Source of the DNA: Blasia pusilla
Taxonomy: Eukaryota; Marchantiophyta; Marchantiopsida; Blasiales
Reading direction: 5' to 3'
Assembly (NCBI GenBank): GCA_050084515.1
Contig: CM114271.1
Span: 41,540,001-41,604,000, forward strand
DNA length: 64,000 bases
Positions 23,123-35,828 of the stretch are shown one piece after another. A model generated the notes under the pieces. It saw nothing but the letters and a program-made list of their open reading frames with translations, searched no databases and was not told the origin of the DNA. Made by a program: the position numbers and the translations under genes. Numbering within the stretch: the first letter of the stretch is position 1; each line of letters begins with the position of its first letter.

Positions 23123-23875
23123 TGGAGATATTTTGGTACTTTTTGTCTCGTTTTTTGGATGCCATCAGTTAGCATGGGATCGTGCGTGTTTGTGTGTGTG
23201 TTCGATGACAGCAATGTATGTTGTGTAGCGATGCATATGCACAGGACAAGTGTCACGTCTTTTAGGATAGATCGGTGAGATCTAGTAGAGTGCCTTCGTG
23301 AGTAGTGGAGGACACGCTCAATAGGTCGAGGATGACCTGTTGAGGCCCTAAGAAACCTGAGAGAGCAGGTTTCCCCTTTATTTCGGCTTATTTGGAGCCA
23401 TATTGAGAAACTTGCTATTTTAATTAAATACCATTTTGAGTATATGATTGAGTTTCTATTTTTGGTAAGTGGCCCTTGACCTCCTACATCAGGTCAAGAG
23501 CCAAGGAGGTGACTTGGGAGCATAGGTTACCTTGGAGAGAGCTTGGGAGAGGGGAGGGTATACCTCAAGGAGAGAGAGCTTGAGAGCATTCTCTCTTTGT
23601 TGAACCTCTTGGCATGAGGCGGCGGAGCTATGGTCTTACTTGCCTTGTATGTGTGACCCAAGCCTTTTATTAGGAGAGTGGGTTTGGTTTCACATTGAGA
23701 GAGACATGTGAGAACTATGGTGTTGTGAGAGAGATTGGATTTATTTTATTGGAGATATGTTGGTACTTCTTGTCTCGTTGTTTGGATGCCATGAGTTAGC
23801 ATGGGATCGTGTGTGTTTGTATGTGTGTTCAGTGACAGCGACGTATGTTATGTAGCGATGTGTATGCGCACGACA
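23123..23875 (+). repeat. 3' LTR, copy B
   Basis: TGGAGATATT starts right after the purine tract aagggggcga; the end is GCGCACGACA. The internal A-B-A' structure is the same as in copy A: A at 23123-23250, B from TGTCACGTC at 23251, A' from about 23752 to 23875. Confidence 0.82.
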
Positions 23876-26520
23876 AGAGCCCATTGTTGGAATTTAACCA
23901 AATAAGTCGATCTAATACTCGTTATTGTTATGTTTGCTAGAAGAGTTGTAAATCGTCTAATTCATATTCCCTACAATCCTCCCTATGGCATAAATTTTCA
24001 TGGTCTAATCTTTATACCTACCATCAATTCTAGTAATATATGCATAGCATAGCTTTTCTCTCGATGGGCTACCACTTATGAGGCTAGGTTAAACATTGGT
24101 CATCCCAAAAGGAATTTCCCTAATCTCCAACCCCAGTTCAATGTTCTTCAAGAGGTCCATAATGAATGAAAATATTCCCATACAAAAGATCAATATGGAG
24201 AACTTTGAAGTTTGCACTTGTCATTGTGTCAATGGTTTTTGTGGTACTAAGAAAGACGATCATGATTTGGATGACATTCTACTCACTATATGAGCATTTC
24301 ACTTTGTTTCAATCAATTAATTTTAGAATGGTTGAATTGAATTCAAGAGTTTTTTTTTAGAATTTGTATCTCATAAAATTTTGTAGCATTCTTCAAAAGG
24401 AAGTCTTTGACATTCATTGGGCAGATCAAAACCAAATTACCTCGTCCTTCTTACGCAAATATTCCTAAAAAAAATTTGGGAGGAGCCTATTAATGCAAAG
24501 GCCTTCATATTCTCCAATATGTACATGGAGAGAGCAAATGAAAATCCATAACATGATCAAAGACATACTAACATCAAACCAAAGTCGCAATTGACCAATC
24601 ATCACATCATCGGTCCACTTGTAATGATTAATTAGTGCTTGTTTCAATTTTTTCTAATTTCTTGGTTTTTCTTGGGTTATGCTTTTCAATTTACCTCATT
24701 TAAATCGTTACCTTTCTTTTGGATTCCTTGCTGCATTTTCAATCCTTTTTTTTTCCTTTCCTTATGATATTTTTCTAGCATAACAAATTGTAAACTTGCA
24801 ATACTACTTATTGTGCCTTGTATAACCTACTGAAAATATTTAATAATTTTTTTTAAATAGTTGAAACTTCAAAACGAAATTCACAAGATAAGATTTAACC
24901 TTATTTGTTTGAATACCTAAAATTAGATTCATATTAGTATTACCAATATGACAATCCAATTACCAATAAACCCCATTTCTTAACTAGTAAATTCATCCAC
25001 CCACTCTTCTTTTACTAAAAAGAGACTTTAATGTATTTAAGAGATCATGATTATTTTGTATAGATCTATGTTATCATTGGAGAATGCATTCTTAATTTGC
25101 TAACACCTATCTGCATGACATGTCACAACCGGGCAACATTAAAGTATTTCCTCTTCTCCAAGCAGGAAAAAAACTCTTTTTTTACCAATATGATAAATCC
25201 CATTACTCCACTAGTATAAGTCAACTGAAACTCTTTAAAGTCAAATGCATTCCATGATGCACTGGAAATTACATAATTACTGGATTAGAAAACCTACATT
25301 CGCAACAATCATTCATCCATCCCACATTTCTACACCTAATCGGAGAGCTGCACTCTCTTGCTACGCTACATTCAGAAAAAATTGCACTTACTTGACCTTC
25401 CTACTCTTTGGAAAACATACTTAGTTCATTTACCCTGGACCCTGACACACCACACCAAGCACGTGGTTCAGCTCTTAGAGGTGTTAAGGGAGAGAAGGGA
25501 AAGCAAGGCCCATTGGATAAGTAAGGCCTCCATGCTGGACACGGTTGTTATGTGAACAATGTACCCTCGGAAATGGAAGCCATAACATCTGTAACATCAA
25601 CCCAAACACATCATCACCCAGCATACTTACTCATTCTCGCATCCTCTTACTCCTTCGATACTCTTGGACCAGTACATATTGTGAAGCCTTTTAGTCCTAG
25701 CGCGTCTGCATCATATCCTTACTTTCTCTCATTCCATCTACATGTCAGCATTTTCACAGACTTTGCTATCCTGAAGGCCAGTGGACTGTTCAATTTTGCA
25801 GCACCAACATAAGGGCGAGCGTGAAAAATGCCGCCAAGTTCACAGATAATCCCAATTGCTGTACTTGACGACGTAGTTATGCTCTACCCCTCATCCAATA
25901 GTCTGAAGTGGGAGACGATAACCTTTTCATGAAGGTAGTGTGCAACTCACAGCATGTCACCAGCCCTAAAGTTCTCTACTCAGACCAGTCATCTGTGTGT
26001 CAAATATCAAAATGAGATGCCTTCGCCGTTGCGGGAGGCATCCAGCACATGCACTGCCGCCTTTCTCCTAACCTACTTTTGTCGTAATTCTTGCAGTGGC
26101 TGCTTCTGAGGGCAACACTTTGCTCATTGAGCACATTTAGTGGGAGGCTAGACTAGGCTATCCATACCTCGCAGCAGAGCCACCAGCTACTTTAGCGGCT
26201 TCGGCTGCTGTCACCCTCCTTCGCTTCAGCTGCAGTAAGAATTCACGAAGCAAAATCACGTGCTCGGTAAATATTCTGGATCCTGATCACTCATGATTAA
26301 AACAGGAAAAAAAATTCTTGATATGACATTGGGCTTTGAGGATGCCAATTAATTGTGAGATTTTAATGGCATCGTCAATCTTCGGGCCTTCACAAAAGAA
26401 AGGTAAAATACACTATGAGTTTTAGATCCAAAGTCGGCTGCTGCACAGATTCAACTCTTATTGCTAGTGGGTCCGGTTTCTGTTTGAACACACTGCATTA
26501 GCAAAAAGACCCCAGGGACC
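23876..26520. other. No gene recognised
   Basis: AT-rich intergenic sequence between the retrotransposon and the 3' end of the NBS1 gene. The last few hundred bases may include a terminal exon or the 3' UTR of NBS1, because the last recognised exon at 26561 ends with a donor-like CAG|gtgcgc on the minus strand. Nothing else is supported. Confidence 0.5.
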
Positions 26521-26560
26521 AATACATCATTAAAAGGGTGGAAATTTTCCCCAGCGCACC

Positions 26561-29500
26561 TGTTCAGCATTGAATAGTTCTTCAGAAATCCTTTCATCAT
26601 ACTTACGCTTCTTCTCTTGCTTCATGTATTCTTCCATCTCTCGTCCATAATCAGATTCCCTGCACTTTCCAACTAGCTCGCATAAGTCGCCAGTTTCAGA
26701 ACTTACAAGAAGATGTAACGACAGCAAGCAGCAGTCACATCCACTGTTCCAGGCGGACTTTCTCATGCATTTTCAGTTTAACAAATCCAATGGTTCGTCA
26801 CGTCCATGAGCTATGTCTTGAAGGAAGGAAAACAATGGAGCATCCACAAAGCCCCGGGACCAAGCCTAGAACAAACTTGGGGACACAAAAATGAAGCTCA
26901 ACCAGGGCCAGCCTCACCATACCAAACCGACGATGATGAGCAGAACAGGGATACTAACCTACAATCCGCCATTCCACCAACCTAGATTGAACTTTTATCA
27001 AAGCCTGATTTCTGAATCTGAGTATTTGGGGTCTTTAAAACTTAGACTCTCACAAAGAGACATAGCTCCATATCTTATCTGTCAGCCTCTTCTATGAAAT
27101 ATTTGCCAAACGAAGCCAACGAAAAAATCTAATCCTCCAGGGATACTCTATTCACTTCGCCAAAGTGCCATAGCCTGTTGGCCTCATGAACTCTCCCCCA
27201 TTTCATATTGCAAGCAACGGATAAAAAGTCATCTCCACAGAGCCACTATCAGGGAGCATTTGCCAATTGATTTCAAGTTCATCAAATTGATTCATTCCAG
27301 GAGAATTTCCTTGAATTAGGACAGAAAAGATCTGGCTGTGACTTTGACTTCCAAATTCAGTATTGCATGTCATGAGAATCACATATTTACAAAATCCTAG
27401 GGGGAATGAACTTCAGCTAAACCAAAACACCTGTGAAAACTAGAGCAATTTCATCTCCAGAAATCCAATGGGGCTCCACTAAACATCTTACCGTCCTCCC
27501 ATACATCATCATAAATCAGTAACTGCATGCCAGGAGTTGGTATTACCTTTTCAGATGGTCAGAGAATCCTGATTATCATACATTAACAAGTCATTTCATA
27601 ATGAACCTGTTCAAAAGTTTGTGACATCCTGCTCCAAGAGTTTCTCAGAGGAGGACCTCAAGACAATGACCTACATGAAACAATGTTTGCTCCATACCTG
27701 TAAGGTTCTTTGGCAAACGGTACAAGAGAGCTGAAGCTGTTTCCAGACAAAGCAGCACCCTGTGTAAGTAATTCCTTCTTAGCATCAGTCAATCCATACA
27801 CCAATCTGAAAAAAATTGGAACTTCATGGTTCGCCACTTCTGCTTTTATCAATCAAACTACACACAAATAACAAAGCCCTGCAAGTGCAATGACATTGAG
27901 TAACTCCTTCGATCTCATGAGATCAACATATGAACCTGCAAAAAACCAAAATGATATGTTCTTCGTGTCTGGGTAAAGCCCAAAACAGTCTATGGCAACT
28001 GGTAAGAAACCAGCAGTCACAACGCCAAAATGTTCTATCTCAATTCGCACTTCAGCTAGATGTCTCTCATAGACAATTTAGAGCAATATATGGGTTTGCA
28101 AGGAGGAGGACGAATACCCTCTTGAAACGCTTGAAATTTTGGAATGTTGTGTCTGACACATTCCAATTCTTCACAACAACCAATACGTTGCTGTAAATTA
28201 TATCTGTCTCTATCTCTTCAGACACAATTGAGGCCGCCTCAACCTTCACTTTTCCTCCTGTTTCATGTCTGCTCCCTCTCAGGCCACTGGCTTTGCACAG
28301 AGGTACATTCTCGTTTTCGCCTTTTCCAATTTCTTCCATCCTCTTCCCCTGACACTTGCCAGGCTTCCTGAATTGAGGCTGTTGACCAGTAGACCTGTCT
28401 TCACATTCAGCATTAATTGCTCCGGGGTTTGTATCCGGAGAAATGTGTCTTACTGAGGGTTCCAAAACTGAGCATATTGAAGTCCTTTTCTCTTGATGTT
28501 TGCTAGATTCCACAAAGAGTTGTGGTTCGGGCAAAACTAGAGCAGCAGATCCACTTTTTTGCTCAGCAACAATTCCATTTCTTATTGGATCAAGAAAGGG
28601 TTGTTGAGAGGGCAGCGCAGTTACTCCAACAATCTGTGAGCCAAAGAGTTTGCTGGTTAATTAGCTTCAATAGTTTTACACCAGCCAGCACAGCCGTAAC
28701 CCATGACAAGAATTTCCGCTCTCTTGGTTACTTACAGCTGTTGTCACATCATAAACACAGCACACCTAAAACCTCAGGTGCTCCCTGGTCTAAAGTTTGT
28801 GCCAATTTTTCATCAAAGGTTACAAGCACCGGTTAGATGACATCATCACAAGCTAACTTGTCTGTCACCTGACCTGGACAAGCTCTTGATGTATTGAGTC
28901 CCCCGAATCCTCCTCTGCTTGCTCATCAACTTCATCCACAGTTTCATCCGTATCTATGCTTGCTGCTGGACCTGCACACAGCAGCACAAGTAGTCAATAG
29001 AATCCACCAGACAATTGTGCAGCTGATCTACAGTTGAGCAGTAAAGATCCAATTACATATCTCCAATACCCAGGGAACAAAAGTTGAAGAGGTGAGACGA
29101 GGGTCATCTGTATAATACTTATTGAAGTGTTGCTTGATGAGACAGTCAATTCTCCTGCCAGTATGCTCCTTAGTAAATCTTCCTCGCCCACTGCCCGGAG
29201 GTGATGAACAAAAGGCAGAGCCTTGTTTCCCAACCATTCCTTTCTTGAAGAAAACCCCCTTGGGATAAGTAGCAGGCCCTGGTGGGGCACTGATTTGCAA
29301 ACCTCCTGAGGAACCAAAGTCAAATGTTCTGAACATCAACATTTAAAACAGGATACATGGCCACTGTCATGACACTGCTGTTTCCACCAGAATAAAAACA
29401 ATTGCTGAGAGTGTGAAGGAAATGAACCTGCCTCTATACTTTTATGTGAAAAAACCTCCACAGCTGCTCCCGCAATTTTTGAAAGAGTAGGTAGATCTTG

Positions 29501-32500
29501 GCAGTGATACTGCATAATAAAACAATCATCACCTGATAAGAGGAAATACAATGGCAATTCAAGGAAACAAAATGAAGAAATCTCATGCCAAAATCAATAT
29601 CATAACAGTACTCACTAGAGACTCATTCCCCATGACAATGATCCACCCTTTCAAAACACTCTCTCTCGCCTTTGGTTGTACGATAGAAGTAGCCAAGGTA
29701 AGACCTCCGGCGTCTATTTTCAAAGTTGGGACATATCTGCAAATGGAGTTACAGTGAGTACAAATAACAGTAGATCGCTTGTTATGGACCTAAGAGTAAA
29801 GCAAGTTTGGTGACAAATGGTGAGATATAAGATGATTCACATGTCTTTTATTCAGGAAATGCCAAAGTGCCAGTTTATTTAATGTACTCTAGTTTTCTGT
29901 GAGACACCAGATCAGCCAAGGAAACCCAAAACAAACAAGAACTACTGAGGTGTAACATCCAGTTCACTCCACAAGTACGTATTGAATATTTTCAAGTCTG
30001 TGGGATAGTAATACCCTCTAAAAACTTTGATAAAGTTTACGCTCAATGAAATCACTTGTTATCCCTAGCTTCTTCTTTGACTTCTGCAGTAATGGCAGGT
30101 ATGTACTTTACAATTCACGTGCTTCTTGTACACATTACTTGCTTTCTACCTGTCCTAACAAATTTCTGGCATGCCCATCAGAATTCGAAATAAATCTGAA
30201 ACAGTCAGCTTTGAAGACAGTTAACCAAAGGTGGAAGAGCCCTTTCAGGAGCCAACTAAAGTATACTATTGTTCAAACTTGTCTAGACATCTAACTTGGA
30301 CTCATACTGGGACCAACAGTCTATAGTTTAGGGAGACATCAATTCAACTACAAAATCATGGGGCTCTAGCACACCAAACATACATCCAAGCAACTGTCAT
30401 CTCGTCCACTTCATGGGCCAGAAAACTTAACAGACCACCTTAAGAGATACCATAAGAGATCCCTTCACATATCTTTTCATCAGCACTATCACCGCCTGGG
30501 ACGAAGTATCTCACAGGCCTATAGTAGATGGGGTCCTTATCCCTATATTGTTTCTTACTCAGGACGTGATCTACTATGGATAGGTCTGTCAGAAAAACTT
30601 CAAATTGTACATATTCTGGATTAAATTTGGGCATAAATCCCATAGAAACAGAAGGTTACTTAATAACAACTAACCACACTTCCACAAATCTTTAAGTTCA
30701 ATAACAAGATTAAGTCTGGATAGCCCGGAATGTTGCAGTGATCTTTCTCACCTCCAAATTAAGATTAGGTTGGATTGTTAACAATAGGGTCTTCAAAAAC
30801 ATACTTTCTACATATTCCAAACACTAAGCGCTTTGATCTATTCAGGACAGATGATAAGTCCTCTGTGTGTGCCAAAAACTTTTCAGAGAAGATTTCTATA
30901 CAAAACTTTGTATGTGTGTGAAAACAATGTTTGATCTGAAATGATAAACTAACTTAACTACACGATTAACTCTTCTGCAAAATTAGTTTCTGGTGAATCA
31001 AACTTTATACACAGGATTGCACAAGGTGATTCCATGCACAGAAGAGTTTCCTTACCTTGATAAACAGGGCAGTTCACTGCTTGGAGAGTCTAGTGCAATC
31101 AGAGCCTGGTCCAGATAAGAAACCCACTCAGAGTAATGAACATGAGCAAGGGAACTTCACAGCTCATACATCCCAAAGCAAACAAGACTCAATATGGCAT
31201 AAATACTATGAGTCAGCTTAATCTCTGAGAGAAAACACCCGAACTTAATGAATACAACCTATCAAGGACACCACAATCCACCAGCAACACCAATCGTCAA
31301 TCCAATGAACCAGTAACTTCTGGCACAAAGTATTCTCACATCAAGAGAATGACCAGCAACCAGTCATTCAATACTTCTACTACCAACGGGTATACATCAG
31401 AGTTTCAGAAGACCAATTGAACCTTACCTGAAGCCATCCCAGTGACACCACAGATTTTTTGCTTATAACAGCCTTTATAACAAGCTCTGTAAGAGGTGAA
31501 TCTTCCTCCACAAGCAGGTGCGTGCAGCAATTATTCCATTCCTCAAAAACATATGCTCCTGACTTTGCCAACAGATGCATTAAACAAATCATATAGTTTG
31601 TCATCACCTTTTACTGAATTTTTTTCAGTGGAATGCTTGCCCAAGAAAGATGCCAGTACAAAGGTTGGAGTATCATTCACTTGGAAACTCATGCCCTCCA
31701 GGATGCATAGGTGAAATTTGCAGTTGATGAATTTGTATACTGAAATTATCAGACAGATGAGCTACAGTGCATGTCTAGATCATGTTACTAATGCTGCTCC
31801 ACAGCAATCACCATACCATGCCTACAAAATGGCGGAGAAACATTAAATAAAGACGTTCCTAAAGACAAAACTAGCTCACCCATGGCAGACTCCACTTTTG
31901 ATACCACTTCTTTGTTACTTTGGCCATCCGATTTGGACAAGCAAAACACTAGAGGATGATACAGGAGCCTGGAACAACAATTGATTTACCCAGGTTAGTA
32001 GGTTATTAGGTGCATACCAACCATAAAGGCAACCACTATCATGGCAGACCTACAAAAACTTTATGGTGAACATTCTCCTTGCCTTCGGAAAAATTTTCCA
32101 ACACCTACTTTGATTGGTGATGATAAACTGTTTTACGAAAACAGTGGGAATCCCTGTAAGAAAGGTAATCATAAGCACCTCTTGCATAAAACTACTACAC
32201 TAGGTTATGTTTGAGCCACTCATGCCAGATGGAGCGTTGGAGACAGTCCACATTATTGAAAACTTGTCTGCATGGTTTAGTATCTTCTCACCAGGTCACA
32301 GGACAATCATCAACAAAGTGCCTTGAAGCTTGCCTAACAAGGTACAATTAGGACTGTTTACCTTCCACAGTTGCTAGTCATTTACAGACTTTACGACCAG
32401 TTGTGTAAGAATTAAGATGCAGAATACTCTCTAAGTTTTGCAGTCTGTTCAACTCCAAATAGATGTCCTCTATAGTAAAACCTATTTACTTTTCATGGCA

Positions 32501-34103
32501 TCTACTGCAATTTCTGACTGCAATCAGAAGTTGATTCGCAAATCTATTGGCTGATGTGTTTAGAAGTCACGAATAAAAAGTCTCTACTTTGGATGTCTTC
32601 CTGGTTGTTGCATACCATCATCACTATCTAGAAGCTGATGCAGATGAAACCTTCCGGTTAAAAGATGGTGGGTGGGGGTGGACATTTGAGACAGTGGGAC
32701 GTACAGTTGCCATGGTTTCCTATGAGGTATCACTTCAGTCACCAAACATTTTGGTATCATTTTTGCGATACCTTTTACTCTATAGGAGAGAGTAAGACTT
32801 ACCTACAACTATTCCATGTGATATGACAGGTGTTGACCCTTATGACCCAGATGTATGGGTGCAAGCATGTTATCAGATGGCGGACATTTTTCGTAGAGTT
32901 ATGCCTACACTGAAGAAATTCTCTCGCTATTTTGTTGCTGCACCGTTTCATTGTCTTGAACTGCCTGCAAGTATCTTTCTTGATAAAAAATATTCTTAGC
33001 TAATAGTATGCCAGATGCCCATCAATGTTAAACTAGAATTTTTACAGAAGGTCTACTGTCTGGCGACCATCTTCGACATAACAAGAAGCCAACCTTCCTC
33101 ATAGAACGTATTCTGTTCGACTCGAACTCATCTTTACTGTGGAGCCAAAAAGACACATTTGCTGGATACGGAACTAGAATTGCGATGTGATGTGGACGAA
33201 ATGATAGGCATCCCAGATTCAATAACTGACCTGCAAGTCGTTTTATTGGTACCAAATGTTATCACGTCTTCATTCTTTAGCTGAACCATGCTCTCCGGAG
33301 ACGAATTTACGGGTTTTGAGGAAACCTCTTTATTAATAAAGGTACCAAACTTTGAGAGGTCCTTCAGGTGTATATTGCTGCGGGGCCCTAAATCATGGCT
33401 CGCTTCAGCAAGACATTCAACAACGGCTGGCTCCACAATTATCTCTGCGTGAACTCTGGATATTGTTTTGTCTGTCTGGACTGTTATACTGCAGTCTGCG
33501 AACAAAATTGGCATTATACAACTCCGACGGCTTCTGGTTTTGACTATGAACTGAAGAAAGTGCCTCGTAACGTGCGTAGCGAGTTGCAAAACGAAACTTA
33601 AGAAAACTCCACTTGAGAGAGTCTATGACACGTTGGGCCTTACTTGGAGGGAAACGGACCACGATTCTGGTCAAAAAAGTAGGATTACATATGAACATAT
33701 GAACATATGAACTTTACGATGTTAGCGTACCTTTTCGGCCCACCGTATATGTGCCAGGAGCTGTGAAGTAGTAGCTTCCATTGCCTGCAAAGTCTAGCCA
33801 TTGGGAACCAGGAGTCAATTCCCGGGCTCCAAAACCATCAGTCTTGTCTACATGCAATCTCTTGGGCAAAAATCGAATAAATGACTACCGAAACAGAGTT
33901 AATCAAAGCATTCCAACGTCCACATCCTTACCCCCAGTGCTGATCTCCTAAGGGAATCGAGAGTAAGACGCCTACATTTAGTTGGCCCCAGAACATTGAG
34001 CCTATATTTTACACGGAGCAATCCATCAGAAATCTCATCGGGAAAGAGATGCAGGCGGCGTACCAGTAACGACAGATTCCTCGAATGTCACGAACCACAC
34101 CAT
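26561..34103 (-). CDS. NBS1: NBS1/nibrin, DNA double-strand-break repair protein (multi-exon; limits approximate)
   Basis: NBS1 is the regulatory subunit of the nuclear MRE11-RAD50-NBS1 complex, which senses broken DNA ends and activates ATM. Suggested exon 1 is 34103-34064 (MVWFVTFEESVVT). Exon 2, 33847-33731, ends APGTYTVGRK. Exon 3, 33495-33231, completes the FHA domain (TISRVHAEIIV, LSKFGTFINKEV, NEDVITFGTNKTT). A BRCT exon ends at 31428 (YVFEEWNNCCTHLLVEEDSP, then SVVSLGWLQ). A second BRCT-like part lies near 29757-29630 and 29540-29430. Near 28200-28120 there is IIYSNVLVVV and FQNFKRFKRV, then SGNSFSSLVPFAKEPYR near 27800-27705, and ESDYGREMEEYMKQEKKRKY up to EELFNAEQ at 26561. The FHA-BRCT-BRCT order and the conserved C-terminus identify it. 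Exons between 33100 and 31600 and near 29000-30650 are uncertain, and a final short exon may be missing. Introns are long for this window, so the gene spans about 7.5 kb. Confidence 0.86.
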
Positions 34104-34869
34104 AATTCGAACCTGTGCGGCGCAACACTGCACCGTCAAGCCAGACTCCAAATTGCGGTTTCTCCTACATCGGAGAAAGAGAATCACGTGTGATACTGAT
34201 CGGCTTCGAGCCCTCACAACACAATTACGAATTGCACTTCAACCCCACGCGATCGAACATTTACAATTTTCGGCCTCAAAATGTTCGCGTTCTTCGAAAC
34301 TGTTCCTACAATTGAGCCACAATTTTAAAGAGAATCTTGTGGCTGGGGACATGCTCCATACTCCTCGGGGCTACCTTTTGGGCGACGATTTCTGCTCATA
34401 GAGTGAAAACTATCACACGCCATAATTTTGTTCAAACGAGTATCGGTGGACATCATTTAATGCCCTGGGCATTTTGGAGGGATGACAACCAGAAACTAAG
34501 GGACAAATTAGGGAAATATTTAAACTCCGGGAAACTTCATTTCGCGGGAAGAAACTCAGGAGGATGATTTTTGTTAATAGTAGGGCCACTCATTTCGTCC
34601 CGACGGGGAACAAATACGGGTACGGAGGAAATTCCCCCGTGTACTCCACACGAGTGGATTTTATTGAATAATAATAATAATTTTCGATAAACAAGAATTT
34701 AAAAATTGATATTGTCCGGAAGAGGAAAAAAAAAATTTCAGACGTCCCTAAAAATTGCCGTTCCCAGAAACGGGAGTCGTAGGTAGGTACCCGTTTCTCC
34801 AAACATGCATTTGCCATTGCCATGACTCGCGGGGGCCTCCCAACTTTGGCAATGAGTGGCCCTAGTAAC

Positions 34870-35512
34870 TCGAGGTGCTAGCCCGTGCCATGCATGGGTG
34901 AAACCGAGTCGTCCCACTTAATAGTTACTCCTTTTAAATGTGCCACACGTTAGCATGTAAGGGATTAAATTGCATACCGAGGAAGCCCCTACTTGAAATC
35001 ACATACTCTTTTAATAGTGTAATATAGCATCTTTTTTATTTGCAAACACCTTTATGTTTGCCATGTGGTAATTCGGCAGCAAAAGAATATTTCTTCTTAT
35101 TTTGGTAGTAAGATAAAAATTTGAATTTGTGTGCAACATCATTAATCCCTTCCCTTCACAAGCTATACACTAACAAAAGCTCTTCAACACTTTTATATTT
35201 CCCGTGCATCCCATGGGCACCTTACTAGTAGTATAGATTTGGAAAGAAAAAAAATCATCTTACGCGGAAAATTTCATGTAAAATTTATATTATTATGGGA
35301 GAGTTTATTTTTTATTTGCAAACACTCTCTATTTGACAAGTGGCAACTGGGCAACAAGAAAATGTTTCACATGCTACCGGCAACAAGAAAGATATTTGAA
35401 TTTGTGTGCAGCATCATTACTCCTTTCCCTTCCCTTTCGGACTATAAACTAGTAAAAGCTCTTCAAACACTTTTTTATTTTATGTGCATCGCACAGACAC
35501 CTTATTAGTAAT
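34870..35512. repeat. Helitron-like 3' termini (three candidate ends) and ~250-bp direct repeat
   Basis: Plant Helitrons end with a short hairpin and CTRR before a T. At 34878-34898, read on the minus strand, CCCATGCATGGCACGGG is followed by CTAG. On the plus strand, cccgtgcatcccatgggcac then cttaCTAG|T ends at 35228. A third, tgtgcatcgcaca then cttattag|t, ends at 35508. The last two terminate two related units (about 35020-35229 and 35300-35509) sharing tttgtgtgcagcatcatta and aaagctcttcaa. The minus-strand end could belong to the helicase relic at 35829-37672. Confidence 0.55.
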
Positions 35513-35828
35513 TTGTATTTTGCAAGTTTGTACTTGGGGCTCTACTATAGTAGGAGAAAATACTAGCAAATAACAACTATTCACCACGCCATGCATGAAA
35601 AATTCATTTGTCTCTATGCCAAAATTGACATTTTATGCTGAAATTTTTCTTCAAGAAATTTTTTATACAACATTGTGAGTATAAAATATGTTTTTCATAT
35701 GAAGGTTATCAGGTGTGTTATGTCGAATATTGTATCCATTCTTGATAAATCTATATATAATTTTCCATGAGGGGAATAAAGATGTTGGTAACTACATTCT
35801 AACCTTTTGAAAAAAATTACCTTAGGAC

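Larger units (their letters stand above)
14245..23875 (+). mobile_element. Ty3/gypsy retrotransposon with C5-methyltransferase and PHD finger, copy B (near full length)
   Basis: Order: partial 5' LTR (14245-14775), 1.7-kb leader, gag with zinc knuckles (16489-17640), undefined linker that should hold the protease (17641-18600), C5 methyltransferase (18620-19580), reverse transcriptase and RNase H (19891-21350), integrase (21650-22450), PHD finger (to 22969), polypurine tract aagggggcga and 3' LTR (23123-23875). Length is about 9.6 kb. Frameshifts and stops affect every part, but fewer than in copy A. The bases flanking the two ends (agacg before 14255, agagc after 23875) are not a convincing target-site duplication. 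Confidence 0.92.

Noticed and set aside
14250-23880. Target-site duplication of copy B (agacg / agagc)
   Set aside because: Only three of five bases agree, and the 5' LTR is truncated, so the true left border is uncertain.
29028-29342. Gly/Pro-rich minus-strand frame as a separate gene
   Set aside because: It lies inside the NBS1 span and may be partly an exon of that gene; it does not stand alone.
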